The notes: generated by a model not told the origin, from the sequence alone. A DNA stretch of 33,067 nt from Candidatus Cloacimonadota bacterium (GCA_029565535.1 JAKQNZ010000026.1:1-33067), one strand, 5' to 3'; counted from the first letter of the stretch, positions 8,514-17,449 are shown. Program-made: numbers and translations.

Positions 8514-9212
8514 ATGAGCGATTACATTGCCAGTCTGCATAAGATCAGCAAAGCCTATGCCACTGGGCATGGGGATTTTTATGCCTTGAAGGATATAGAC
8601 CTGGAATTTAGGGAAAGGGAGTTTACTGGGATTGTTGGCCCCAGTGGAAGCGGAAAAACGACGCTTTTGAATATAATTGGCAGCCTGGACTTGCCCACTG
8701 CGGGTGAAGCCAAAGTAATGGGGCTGCTAACCAGCCAGCTTAACGCCAGGCAAGCTGCAGCTCTGCGAAGCCGGCACATTGGCTTTATCTTTCAGACCTA
8801 TAACCTGTTGCCGGTATATTCGGTTTACGAGAATGTGGAGTTTCCGCTACTACTTCTGAAAATGAAGCCAGAGGAGAGGAAGAAAGCCGTTTTGGCCGCC
8901 TTGGAATGGGTGGGACTACTTGATAAGCAGAAATCCCGGCCGGCACAGCTTTCCGGAGGTCAATGCCAGCGCGTTGCCATTGCCCGGGCCATGGTAAAAA
9001 AACCGGTTCTGGTGCTGGCGGATGAACCCACAGCAAATCTTGACACAGAGAACTCCCTGCATATCCTGCAAACCATGCAGAACCTGAACACGAATCTGGG
9101 AACCAGCTTTATCTTTTCCACGCACGACGACAAGGTGATCAGATTTATGAAGAGAATTGTCCGTCTGATCGATGGCAAGGTGGCAAGTGATGATTATCAG
9201 GCTGGCGTTTAG
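8514..9212 (+). CDS. LolD/MacB-like ABC transporter ATPase
   Basis: A 232-residue nucleotide-binding subunit of the FtsE/LolD/MacB class. It has Walker A GPSGSGKTT, a Q-loop in 'FIFQTYNLLPVYSVYENV', signature LSGGQ, Walker B 'VLVLADEPTANLD' and an H-loop 'FSTHDD'. The 'QTYNLLP..SV.ENVE.PL' stretch is diagnostic for the LolD/MacB class, whose members drive mechanical extraction of substrates from the inner membrane and do not import solutes. GTG 8511 is an alternative start one codon upstream. The end overlaps the first permease gene, so translational coupling is likely. Confidence 0.9.
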   Translation: MSDYIASLHKISKAYATGHGDFYALKDIDLEFREREFTGIVGPSGSGKTTLLNIIGSLDLPTAGEAKVMGLLTSQLNARQAAALRSRHIGFIFQTYNLLPVYSVYENVEFPLLLLKMKPEERKKAVLAALEWVGLLDKQKSRPAQLSGGQCQRVAIARAMVKKPVLVLADEPTANLDTENSLHILQTMQNLNTNLGTSFIFSTHDDKVIRFMKRIVRLIDGKVASDDYQAGV

Positions 9213-10359
9213 AAACATTATCGGATCTGGCTGGCGCAGCCTGATCAATGTCCTTATTCTGGCCCTGGTTCTTATCGGCCTGATTTGGGCTGAAGGGATG
9301 TGGTTCAGTTGGCTGAATCTGGCCAAAACCCAACAGAAGCAGTGGGAATATGCCGCTGGGATCCTGAGAGCAAGAAGCTTCGACCCTTTGGATACCTTCT
9401 CTTGGGAAAAAGGCTATGCCGCGATTCCAGAACAGGCACAGAAATATATCGAAGCTGGCAGTCTGATCCCCGTGCTTTTCTCCCCAGCGGTCATCTATCC
9501 CGGCGGCAGAATGCAAAGCGCCGTGGTAAAGGGCATTCCTGCCAGCCAACAAATACTGAGGATTCCTTCGCAAGGCTTAAACGGCCAGGAGGAATATCTG
9601 GTTCCTGCGATTATTGGCAAGGCGATGGCTCGCAATACCAAACTGCAGGTTGGCGACACTTTCACTGCCCGTCTAAAAAACAGCGACGATGCCTATGACG
9701 CATTGGAACTGCAGGTTGCACAAATCATGAATTGTCCTGTACCCTCCCTGGACATTGGAACGGTGTGGATCGATCTGGATTCGCTGAGGAAGATTAAACA
9801 ACTTCCTGAAGTGGCTACTATAATGGTGATGCAGAGCCCCGGACTGGCCAGGCTGGCAAACCAGGATTTCCGGCATATTGATGAAAAGGAGTTTTTCTCT
9901 GATCTGAATCAGATGGTTAAAACCAAGGCTGCTGGGCAGATGATGCCATTTTCGATGCTTATCTTCCTGGCCATGCTGGCTATTTTTGACACTCAGGCTT
10001 TGGCCATCTTCAAACGGCGTAAGGAGATTGGTATGCTGTCAGCACTGGGAATGACAAAGGGGCAGATAATCATTCTATTTACCACAGAAGGGGTTTTGTA
10101 TATGCTGTTTGCCGCTCTGGCTGCCCTACCCTTGGGATTTCCGCTCTTTTATTATTTCTTTGCGCATGGTCTGGCGCTGCCTCCAGGGTATGATTCGTTT
10201 GGTATAGCGGGATTCGATGAGCCACTGAAGTTTCATTACAGCATTCCACTTACTTTGGCCACCGTACTATTCCTGGTTGTTCTAACGGCTGTTGTCAGTT
10301 GGTTGCCGGCCCGTAGAATAGCCAGGCTAAAACCCACAGAGGCATTGAGAGGTAGGTAG
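9190..10359 (+). CDS. FtsX/LolC-like permease 1
   Basis: A 389-residue membrane protein of the FtsX/MacB type. One N-terminal membrane segment ('LINVLILALVLIGLIWA') precedes a periplasmic domain of about 220 residues. Three C-terminal membrane segments follow, the first reading 'FSMLIFLAMLAIFDTQALAIF'. 'FKRRKEIGMLSALGMTKGQI' is the conserved FtsX-family loop that couples to the ATPase, and the tail 'PARRIARLKPTEALRG' is typical of the family. The start is ambiguous between ATG 9172 (41-base overlap with the ATPase) and ATG 9190 (23-base overlap). 9190 gives the usual 'MIIRLAFRNI' beginning. It pairs with the next permease as a heterodimer, as LolC and LolE do. Confidence 0.86.
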   Translation: MIIRLAFRNIIGSGWRSLINVLILALVLIGLIWAEGMWFSWLNLAKTQQKQWEYAAGILRARSFDPLDTFSWEKGYAAIPEQAQKYIEAGSLIPVLFSPAVIYPGGRMQSAVVKGIPASQQILRIPSQGLNGQEEYLVPAIIGKAMARNTKLQVGDTFTARLKNSDDAYDALELQVAQIMNCPVPSLDIGTVWIDLDSLRKIKQLPEVATIMVMQSPGLARLANQDFRHIDEKEFFSDLNQMVKTKAAGQMMPFSMLIFLAMLAIFDTQALAIFKRRKEIGMLSALGMTKGQIIILFTTEGVLYMLFAALAALPLGFPLFYYFFAHGLALPPGYDSFGIAGFDEPLKFHYSIPLTLATVLFLVVLTAVVSWLPARRIARLKPTEALRGR

Positions 10360-10360
10360 A

Positions 10361-11632
10361 ATGCTAAGGTTTTTGCTAAAGGGAGTTTTCCGGGATCGGC
10401 ATCGCTACCTGTTTCCTCTGCTTATTGTCAGCTCCGGCGTGCTGATCATGGTATTTATGCTGGCCTTGATAAATGGCTATATGGGTAGCTTTATCAGGGC
10501 TAACGCCGGTTTTGACACAGGGCATCTGAAAGTGGTTACCCTGGCCTATTCCGAGGTACTGGCTCAAAAACCTTACGATCTGGGATTCCTGGATATTCAA
10601 AAAGATTTCGCCAAGTGGAAGGCCAGATATCCTCAGTTGAACTGGGTGCAAAGAATTCACTTTGGTGCTCTGCTGGGTGTACCCTCCCAGGCGGACAGCC
10701 TTATTCAGCAAGGGGAGGTTCTGGGCTTTGGAATCGACCTGCTGAGTTCCACCAGGGAACGGCAGTTGATGAATCTGGATAAAGCGCTCAGAAAAGGTAG
10801 AATGCCGCACAGCGATAGGGAAATCCTTATAAGTGACAATGCTTTAAACCGCCTTAATCTGAAATTGGGAGATAGTGTACTGCTTTTTGGCAGCGATATC
10901 GATGGAGCTCTCAGTTCTGCTCAGTTCTCTGTCTGTGGCACTCTGGGTTTTGGCACAGAAGCGCTGGACCGAGGTGCTGTAATCGCAGATCTGGCAGCAG
11001 TTCGAAAGTTGCTGAACATGGAAGGCGGAGCTTCTGAAATCCTGGGATTTTTTCAAACCGGCGAATATGACCGGGAAGAAGCTGCTCTGATAAAAGCTGA
11101 TTTTAACCGCAGTTTCAGTGATCCCGACAACGAGTTTTCACCTCTAATGCTGAGCATGGAAGATCAAAACAATATGGGCTACATAATGGCCATGCTGGAT
11201 CGGATGATGGCGATTTTCAGCTTCGTTTTTATAATAATTCTGGGTATAGTTCTTTGGAATTCCGGCTTGATGAATGGCATCCGGCGGTATGGTGAGTTTG
11301 GGGTTCGTTTGGCAATGGGGGAATCCAAACTGCACATATATGAAACCTTGCTTTTGGAGGCTGCGGGTGTGGGTGTAATTGGCTCAGCCCTGGGAATCAT
11401 GCTAGGTTTGGTGCTTAGCGCGTATTTCAATCTGTATGGTATGGATGCCAGCGTTTTCAGCCGGAATTCTTCTCTGTTGTCTGAAGACATCATCTATACC
11501 AGCATCGAGTTTTCCACAGCCCTGGCCGGATTCGTGCCCGGAATTCTGTCCACCCTCCTGGGTGCAGCGCTGGCCGGATTGGCTGTATTTAGAAGACAAA
11601 CCGCTCAGCTTTTCAAGGAATTGGAAACATGA
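10361..11632 (+). CDS. FtsX/LolE-like permease 2
   Basis: A 423-residue FtsX-type permease with a start membrane segment ('YLFPLLIVSSGVLIMVFMLA'), a large periplasmic region, and three C-terminal segments beginning 'MAIFSFVFIIILGIVLWNSGLM'. The coupling-loop equivalent is 'GIRRYGEFGVRLAMGESKLHI'. It starts one base after the stop of permease 1 and its own end overlaps the LolA-like gene by four bases (ATGA). The periplasmic domain differs clearly from permease 1, so the two have probably specialised as LolC and LolE did. The substrate is not evident from sequence. Confidence 0.86.
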   Translation: MLRFLLKGVFRDRHRYLFPLLIVSSGVLIMVFMLALINGYMGSFIRANAGFDTGHLKVVTLAYSEVLAQKPYDLGFLDIQKDFAKWKARYPQLNWVQRIHFGALLGVPSQADSLIQQGEVLGFGIDLLSSTRERQLMNLDKALRKGRMPHSDREILISDNALNRLNLKLGDSVLLFGSDIDGALSSAQFSVCGTLGFGTEALDRGAVIADLAAVRKLLNMEGGASEILGFFQTGEYDREEAALIKADFNRSFSDPDNEFSPLMLSMEDQNNMGYIMAMLDRMMAIFSFVFIIILGIVLWNSGLMNGIRRYGEFGVRLAMGESKLHIYETLLLEAAGVGVIGSALGIMLGLVLSAYFNLYGMDASVFSRNSSLLSEDIIYTSIEFSTALAGFVPGILSTLLGAALAGLAVFRRQTAQLFKELET

Positions 11633-12366
11633 AAATCTTGTCTGTTATTTGTCTGATCTTGTCTTGTGAATTTCTCTTTGGAGCAAATCCCGAGCCAAGC
11701 GCAATTCTGAAGGCCATCGATGCCAATATGAACTCCTCGAGCTCAAAAAGCGTTACCAGGCTGGTTATCAATGGCAGAAGGTCGTCCCGTACGGTAGGCT
11801 CGATTAATTATGCCCAGGGAAACAGCAGGTTTTATACGGAATATACCGCCCCTCCCAGAGATAAGGGGACAAAAATGCTGAAACTCGGGAAAGACCTTTG
11901 GATTTATGAGCCTGAATCCGACCGGAGCATCAAGATATCCGGAAATATGCTGAAGCAATCGGTGATGGGCAGCGACCTTTCTTACGAAGATTTTATGGAA
12001 GAGACAAAGTTGGTGGATGCCTATTCAGCCAGGATAAGCGGCGAAACAGAACTCGACGGACGGCAGTGTTGGGTTCTTGATCTTACTGCCAAACAGAGTA
12101 ATCTGGCATATTTCAAACGCAAGCTTTGGGTGGATAAGGAGCGCTATGTGGTGCTGAAAGAATTCCTCTATGCTAAAAGCGGGAAACTGCTGAAATCCAT
12201 AACGGCTTCAGATTTCCGCAAAACCGGGAATCGCTGGTATCCCCACTATATCCTTTTTAAGGACGAGCTGAAGGAGGGCAAGGGAACGCAGTACTATATC
12301 GACAGCATCCAATTCGATATTGTTTTGCCAGCGAACCTGTTTACCAAAGGAGTTCTAAAGAAATGA
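11629..12366 (+). CDS. LolA-like periplasmic lipoprotein/lipid carrier
   Basis: A 245-residue protein with a signal peptide (MKILSVICLILSCEFLFGA) and no clear lipobox. The mature part matches the 'outer membrane lipoprotein-sorting protein' (LolA-like) family. 'YTAPPRDKGTKMLKLGKDLW' and 'YEPESDRSIKISGNMLKQS' are conserved features, and 'SDLSYEDFM' and 'KRKLWVDKERYVVLK' complete the pattern. These proteins fold as an open half-barrel that carries an acyl chain through the periplasm. Its four-base overlap with permease 2 and the nearby barrel make it the probable shuttle of this transporter. Whether the cargo is a lipoprotein or a lipid cannot be told. Confidence 0.8.
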   Translation: MKILSVICLILSCEFLFGANPEPSAILKAIDANMNSSSSKSVTRLVINGRRSSRTVGSINYAQGNSRFYTEYTAPPRDKGTKMLKLGKDLWIYEPESDRSIKISGNMLKQSVMGSDLSYEDFMEETKLVDAYSARISGETELDGRQCWVLDLTAKQSNLAYFKRKLWVDKERYVVLKEFLYAKSGKLLKSITASDFRKTGNRWYPHYILFKDELKEGKGTQYYIDSIQFDIVLPANLFTKGVLKK

Positions 12367-13589
12367 AGCACTATTCTATAATTGTGGTGGGGGCAGGGCC
12401 AGCCGGATTTTGTGCTGCAATTTCCGCAGCCAGGATCATGCCCGTGAAAGGCCATGTTATGCTCTTGGAGGGAGGAGATCAAAGCGGACGGAAGCTGCTG
12501 CTCAGCGGAAGCGGGCAATGTAATTTTACCAATGTTCTGGATAAAGATGCATTCCTGAAGAAGCTGGGTTCTTATGCGATGTATCTGAAGCCGGCATATT
12601 ACAATTTTGACAATGTATCCTTGGTGAGTTTGCTGGCAGAAGCCGGCTGCAAGCATTTTGAGCGTGAGGACGGCAAGGTTTTCCCGGCTTCCTTTGAGGC
12701 GGAAGATGTACGCAAAGCTTTACTCAGCCAGTTGTTCAGAGTGGGTGTGGAACTGAGGTGTAATACCAGGCTGGCTTCGGTGAAGAAAACAGAGGCTGGT
12801 TTTGAACTTGGCTTGGAAAATGGAAGCAGTCTGTCGGCGGGTAAACTGATTCTCTGCACAGGTGGGGCCAGCTATCCCCAAACCGGTTCTGACGGCAAAG
12901 CTGCCAGGCTAAGCAAAGCATTGGGACATCATCCTGTTCCATTTCGGCCACATCTCAGCAGTGTAAGCATAGGATATTTCGATAGATTCAAGAAATGCGC
13001 AGGAATTGGCCTTATTGGCATTCAGGCCAAGTTTATCACCCAAGGCGGAACGTTCGAAGCAAAGGGAGACCTGCTGATCACTCATAAAGGTTTCTCCGGG
13101 CCTTTGATCTTGGATAACAGCCATCTGCTTGCTAAAGGGGATGAGATTGTGATCAAATGGTTTCCGGACATCGAACCCTTGTTGCCTGAAATGATTAAAA
13201 ACTCCAAACGGATGAGCGTGATTAATGGCTTGTGGCTCACAAAGATCCCACCTGCCTTGCTGCGGGCAATCCTGAGTCCGGTCGCTTACGATTTGATGAC
13301 CATGAGCGAGCTTAGAAAGAGTGATCGGAACTGGATAATTGAGGGCTTGTCCAGCAGTTCATACTACGTGAAGGCTTTAGGCAATCTTAGCAACTCCATG
13401 GCCAGCGCGGGTGGAATTCCCCTGTCCGAGATCAATGCCAAGACTATGGAGTCCCGCCTTTGCTCCGGATTGTACTTCGCCGGTGAGATAATGGACTATG
13501 CTTTGCCAACCGGCGGTTTCAATATCCAGATTGCCTGTTCCACGGGTTGGCTGGCCGGTCAGCAAGCTGCAAAACAAACAACAAATTAA
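12363..13589 (+). CDS. NAD(P)/FAD-dependent oxidoreductase, BaiN/HI0933 family
   Basis: A 408-residue flavoprotein. The N-terminal 'IIVVGAGPAGFCAAISAAR' binds the FAD ADP moiety. 'GGDQSGRKLLLSGSGQCNFTN' is the signature of the HI0933/BaiN family, and the C-terminal 'GLYFAGEIMDYALPTGGFNIQIACSTG' is its second flavin-contacting block. The length is normal for the family. The reaction is uncertain: some members reduce bile-acid or other ring double bonds, most are uncharacterised. It overlaps the LolA-like gene by four bases, so it is in the same transcript. Nothing shows a functional link with lipid transport, and it may simply be a passenger. Confidence 0.88.
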   Translation: MKHYSIIVVGAGPAGFCAAISAARIMPVKGHVMLLEGGDQSGRKLLLSGSGQCNFTNVLDKDAFLKKLGSYAMYLKPAYYNFDNVSLVSLLAEAGCKHFEREDGKVFPASFEAEDVRKALLSQLFRVGVELRCNTRLASVKKTEAGFELGLENGSSLSAGKLILCTGGASYPQTGSDGKAARLSKALGHHPVPFRPHLSSVSIGYFDRFKKCAGIGLIGIQAKFITQGGTFEAKGDLLITHKGFSGPLILDNSHLLAKGDEIVIKWFPDIEPLLPEMIKNSKRMSVINGLWLTKIPPALLRAILSPVAYDLMTMSELRKSDRNWIIEGLSSSSYYVKALGNLSNSMASAGGIPLSEINAKTMESRLCSGLYFAGEIMDYALPTGGFNIQIACSTGWLAGQQAAKQTTN

Positions 13590-13598
13590 ACAGGTATT

Positions 13599-13614
13599 TG
13601 GCACAATCCTTGCA
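13599..13614 (+). promoter_or_regulatory. Sigma-54 (RpoN) promoter, -24/-12 elements
   Basis: The sequence TGGCACAATCCTTGCA matches the consensus TGGCAC-R-N4-TTGCW at every defined position, with exact GG-to-GC spacing. The predicted start of transcription, about 12 bases past the GC, is near 13625, leaving a 30-base leader before ATG 13655. The window itself encodes RpoN at 20676. No enhancer site or sigma-54 activator gene is visible nearby. Confidence 0.78.
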
Positions 13615-13654
13615 CGGCTTATTTTATACATCAGAAAATTGATTGAGAATTGCA

Positions 13655-14353
13655 ATGGAAGCACAATGGCTTTATATTAGAAACGGTTTTACCGCCGGAC
13701 CGGTTACTTCCAGCCGTCTGGCCCAGATGATTCTGGACCGGCAGTTGAAGCGGAGCACCATCGTGTGCTCGGTAGCAAATGGCCTCTGGTTGCCGGCTTC
13801 CGAGGCTAAAGAAGTGGTGCAAAAGGTTAACCGCAGCATTGCGGGGAGCTGTTTTGACGAAAAAGAGCTACGCCTGTTCAATAGCTATCTGGCTCAGGAA
13901 GGTAGGGGTTCCGCTGCGCTCAGCATCACTCATCTTCAACCAATCTTTTCAAATCTTAGCTGGAAGTCAATTCCTTGGTGGTCGCTGTTAACTCTTGGGC
14001 TGTTTCAGTTATATTGGTTTGCACGTCAGGGAGTGTATTCGATGACGGCAGATCCACATATGCGCAGGAATATGCCCCGAGTAGGTTTTTTCTTCTTGAT
14101 TATTCCCCTGCTTTCGTTTGTCGCCATTGATGGGAACAAACAGCTCAGGCAAGTAAATGTGGCGGATTTCAGCCCCTATTTCATCGGCATTCTATGGTAT
14201 CTATCGATAATCTTGTGTTTTGTGCAGGTTTTTCCTGGGGATTTGTTTCTGTCGCGACTGGTGAATTTCTTCGCCTTTTGTTTCAGCAATCTGCCGCTGA
14301 TGATTGCTCAGCGTTACATAAACGAATGCTATCAGCGTTTGGGTTTCGATTAA
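13655..14353 (+). CDS. GYF_2-like (DUF4339) membrane protein
   Basis: A 232-residue protein. The first ~60 residues ('WLYIRNGFTAGPVTSSRLAQMI', then 'STIVCSVANGLWLPASE') have the layout of GYF_2/DUF4339 domains, which bind peptides or partner proteins. About four hydrophobic segments follow from residue 105 ('WWSLLTLGLFQLYWFARQG', then 'VGFFFLIIPLLSFVAI'), with 'LTLGLFQLYWF' recalling DUF4234-type membrane domains. The start at ATG 13655 fits the sigma-54 promoter; TTG 13643 would add four residues. It ends 20 bases before the convergent MFS gene. The role is unknown, but sigma-54 control suggests a condition-specific envelope function. Confidence 0.72.
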   Translation: MEAQWLYIRNGFTAGPVTSSRLAQMILDRQLKRSTIVCSVANGLWLPASEAKEVVQKVNRSIAGSCFDEKELRLFNSYLAQEGRGSAALSITHLQPIFSNLSWKSIPWWSLLTLGLFQLYWFARQGVYSMTADPHMRRNMPRVGFFFLIIPLLSFVAIDGNKQLRQVNVADFSPYFIGILWYLSIILCFVQVFPGDLFLSRLVNFFAFCFSNLPLMIAQRYINECYQRLGFD

Positions 14354-14373
14354 CAACTTCCCTGTCTTTTTGT

Positions 14374-15609
14374 TTAATTCAGATTGAATTTCCGCTTAGT
14401 CCAAAGCACCATGGCTGTGCTTAGCAACGACAAAACTCCTGCCAGAAGCAACGAAGCAGTGTAACTCCCGCTGATATCACGCAGGTAGGTTCCCCCCTGG
14501 ATAGCCAAAGCTCCAAAACCATAAGCTGAAAACACAATTCCATAATTCACGCCTAGATGTTCTACGCCAAAACACTCAGAGGTAAGAACTGGATACAGGG
14601 AGAGCGAGGTTCCTATTCCCAGCCCCAGCAATACAGAAGCTATCAGAACGCTACCAAAGCTCAGCACATAAAAAGGGAAAAGTAAAAAAACTATGGCTTG
14701 CAAACCAAAAACGAAGCTCAGAACAGACAATATCCCAATTTTGTCGCTAATAAAGCCGGCCAAAGGACGGCTAAGCCCATTTGATAAAGCAAATAAAGAT
14801 ACTGGGATGGCGGCGTGTCCGCCGCTGAGCAGGATGATCTCTCTTCCGTAAGAGGGCAAGATGCCGATTATCAGCAGTGAACCATAAATCGATAGTAGAA
14901 ATGAACTCCAGATCATCCAGAACAAAGGCTTTTTCAGCATTTGCCCGGGCGGCAGATTGGAACGCACCATTCCGGTTTTGTCTGGAAGATGCATCGCTCC
15001 GTAGATGTGCATATACCATTGATCGGTAGGAAAAACTACCAAGCGGGAAGCGATGAGGGTAATGCTGAAGGTCAGTAACGCGATCAAAACGAAAGTGCCG
15101 TCCAAACCGAAGGAAGGAATAATCACATGCGCTTTCAGAGGGGCAAAAACGAAGCTGGCCAGGCCAAAGCCCATTACTCCCAATGATACTGCCAGGCCAG
15201 GAAAATCCGGAAACCAACGCCGGATCGGAGGAGCAACGCAGCTATAGGTTAATCCACATGCCAAACCTCCGATTACTCCATAGCTGAAAACGAGCCAACC
15301 TCTATAGGGAAACCAATGCAGCATAGCGCTGAGCATGTTTGCCAAAAAAAACATAAAAGCGCCAATGCCTATTAAACGCCGGGTTCCAATTCGTTCCTGC
15401 AATCTGCCAGCAGGGATCATCACTGCTGCGAAAACAACCATGAAAACGGAAAGAGGCAGCATGGAAGTTGTCTTGCTCCAGCCAAAATGGGTCTGCAGCG
15501 GTTCTACGAATACTCCCCAAGAATAGGACAATCCCCCCATCAGGGCAAGTAAAAATCCCCCCAAAACTACAGTCCAGCGCGTTCCTAAAACAGGTTTGTC
15601 AGTTTGCAT
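14374..15609 (-). CDS. MFS transporter, OFA (oxalate/formate antiporter) family
   Basis: A 411-residue protein with twelve hydrophobic segments. 'FLLALMGGLSYSWGVFVEPLQTHFGWSKT' near the N-terminus is the OFA-family opening. 'GRLQERIGTRRLIGIGAF' is the MFS loop 2-3 motif, repeated in weaker form as 'GFISDKIGILSVLSFVFG' in the second half. Family members exchange organic anions (oxalate/formate, and probably pyruvate, lactate or other carboxylates) across the inner membrane. The substrate cannot be read from sequence. A GGTGG ribosome site lies just before the start on the reverse strand. It is a single reverse-strand gene in a forward-strand block and so is its own transcription unit. Confidence 0.87.
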   Translation of the reverse strand: MQTDKPVLGTRWTVVLGGFLLALMGGLSYSWGVFVEPLQTHFGWSKTTSMLPLSVFMVVFAAVMIPAGRLQERIGTRRLIGIGAFMFFLANMLSAMLHWFPYRGWLVFSYGVIGGLACGLTYSCVAPPIRRWFPDFPGLAVSLGVMGFGLASFVFAPLKAHVIIPSFGLDGTFVLIALLTFSITLIASRLVVFPTDQWYMHIYGAMHLPDKTGMVRSNLPPGQMLKKPLFWMIWSSFLLSIYGSLLIIGILPSYGREIILLSGGHAAIPVSLFALSNGLSRPLAGFISDKIGILSVLSFVFGLQAIVFLLFPFYVLSFGSVLIASVLLGLGIGTSLSLYPVLTSECFGVEHLGVNYGIVFSAYGFGALAIQGGTYLRDISGSYTASLLLAGVLSLLSTAMVLWTKRKFNLN

Positions 15610-15823
15610 ACGCCACCAATGTTTTTCTTCGACCTATCTGCATTTTTCTCAAGTAATTACCTCATGATTCCAGCTATCCTAAGTTCAATGCGGATGTCAA
15701 GTCCTTTGTTTATCCTATTCATACTCTCACACATAGATGATAGCCCAATCGGGGTCGAGATGTTCTCGTCGCTACAACATCCTGAAAATCTCTTACGAAT
15801 AGTGCTTATTACCCTCAATAACC

Positions 15824-15852
15824 TTGACAAAAATTTGCTCAAACCATTAGTT
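15824..15852 (+). promoter_or_regulatory. Candidate sigma-70-type promoter
   Basis: TTGACA (15824-15829) is followed after 17 bases by TTAGTT (15847-15852), a weak -10. It lies 22 bases before the lipoprotein start codon. The rest of the 265-base gap from the MFS gene (15610-15874) shows no gene or strong repeat. Confidence 0.4.
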
Positions 15853-15874
15853 GCGACACAGCCAAGGAGATATT

Positions 15875-17449
15875 ATGCGCATAAGTAAATTCTTACTCCG
15901 GTTAATCTCAGTTCTGGTAATTCTATGCTTGTTGAATTCATGTGCCAGATACAGCTATTTCGAAACTCCCAAAGACGCTCCTCCTGATTTTTCGGGAAGG
16001 TCGCTCAGGCTGTATCTGCCGGACCGATCAGATGCGGCATATTGTCTTAGTAATCTCAGCTTCAAGGATAATCAGATTAGCGGCTTGCTTAGCAAAAACA
16101 CATATCTGCCAAACTACAAAAGCTCTCAGTTGATAAACGTGCATCTGAATGCGGGGCTGAGCTTTCCGGATTCCTTACCGGCGGAATTCAGTTTACCCTT
16201 GGATCAGGTGAACAAGCTGGAAGTTTATGATCTGGATTTGGGAAAAACGATCATCACATCATTTCTGGCCATAGTTGGAATTAGCGCTGCCCTTTATATT
16301 ATTGCCGCAATTATCATCATTCTCACCAAGGAATCCTGTCCCTTCATCTATGCCTACAATGGCACAGATTTTGAATTTACTGGCGAAATCTACAGCGGAG
16401 CGATTTTTCCTAATCTGGAGCGGGACGATTATCTCCTTTTGCCGGTGCTGCAGCCCAAAGATGGTGAATATCAGCTTAAGATGACCAATCAAGCGGAAGA
16501 AATCCAATTCACTAACCTGGCAGAACTGCAGGTGGTGGATCACCCACAGGGAACAACCGTTATTCCCGATCGCCAGGGAAAGCTGTGGACTCTGCGTGAT
16601 CCTGAGATACCACTGAAAGCTGTTTCGGGGGCTGGGGAAGACCTCTTGCCAGTATTGAAATCCAAAGATGATTTGAAGTTCATCGGTGATGACACTGGCG
16701 ATCCGGATTGCATTATGGATGCCTTAGAGCTAAAATTTGCCGTTCCCAAAGCCAAAACCAATGCAAGGTTGGTTCTCAAAGCGCGCAATTCGATCTGGCT
16801 GGATTATACACTGGGGCAATTCCTGGATATGTTTGGCAGCCGCTACGACCATTGGTATGCCCGGCAATCCAAGCCAGACAAAAGCATCGATCCCCAGTGG
16901 GCAGAAAAACAAGGCATTCCACTGGCTGTTTATCTGAAGCGGAATGGCGTTTGGCAGTTGGTTGACCATTTTCCGGTGGTCGGTCCGATGGCCGATCGTG
17001 ATCTGGTGATGCCTCTTAATCTAACTGGAATTTCCGGAGAGACGATTGAGCTAAGGCTGGAGGGGGGTGCCAGGTTCTGGGAAATCGATTATGCGGCCCT
17101 GGATTTATCCGATCAGGAGCAGGTGTTCTGCAGGAAGCTGCCTTTGAAAAAAGCCATCACAACCGAAGGCAAGGATGTTACCAGGCTGCTTACCCAAAGC
17201 GACCGTAAATACTTCATTCAGCCAAAGGTGGGAGACAGCGCTTTGCTTCAGTATCCAGTGCCCCCAACCAGGGAAGCTTACCAGAGGACCGTATTGCTGC
17301 ATAGCCGCGGGCATTACAAGGTAATCCGCAGAGCCAAGGGTGAACCTGATATTGCCAGATTGGAGCAATTCCGCCAGCCAGGAGCTTTTGCCGCCTTTTC
17401 GCGGGAAAATTACCTGAAACTGAGAGCCAAATACGCAGCAGGTGATTAA
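15875..17449 (+). CDS. Conserved uncharacterised envelope lipoprotein
   Basis: A 524-residue protein with a lipoprotein signal (MRISKFLLRLISVLVILCLLNSC), lipobox LNSC, so an acylated cysteine at about residue 23. A strongly hydrophobic segment lies near residues 115-140 ('TSFLAIVGISAALYIIAAIIIIL'). Right after it comes 'SCPFIYAYNGTDFEFTGEIYSGA', then 'LERDDYLLLP' and 'VVDHPQGTTVIPDRQGKLW'. From memory this block recurs in uncharacterised proteins of several Gram-negative phyla; I know no name for the family. The C-terminal two thirds look beta-rich. ATG 15875 has an AAGGAGA ribosome site four bases upstream, better than TTG 15851. The radical SAM/SPASM gene begins eight bases after its stop. 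Confidence 0.7.
   Translation: MRISKFLLRLISVLVILCLLNSCARYSYFETPKDAPPDFSGRSLRLYLPDRSDAAYCLSNLSFKDNQISGLLSKNTYLPNYKSSQLINVHLNAGLSFPDSLPAEFSLPLDQVNKLEVYDLDLGKTIITSFLAIVGISAALYIIAAIIIILTKESCPFIYAYNGTDFEFTGEIYSGAIFPNLERDDYLLLPVLQPKDGEYQLKMTNQAEEIQFTNLAELQVVDHPQGTTVIPDRQGKLWTLRDPEIPLKAVSGAGEDLLPVLKSKDDLKFIGDDTGDPDCIMDALELKFAVPKAKTNARLVLKARNSIWLDYTLGQFLDMFGSRYDHWYARQSKPDKSIDPQWAEKQGIPLAVYLKRNGVWQLVDHFPVVGPMADRDLVMPLNLTGISGETIELRLEGGARFWEIDYAALDLSDQEQVFCRKLPLKKAITTEGKDVTRLLTQSDRKYFIQPKVGDSALLQYPVPPTREAYQRTVLLHSRGHYKVIRRAKGEPDIARLEQFRQPGAFAAFSRENYLKLRAKYAAGD

Noticed and set aside
14354-14373. Bidirectional terminator between the GYF-like and MFS genes
   Set aside because: The 20-base gap contains a T-rich run but no stem.
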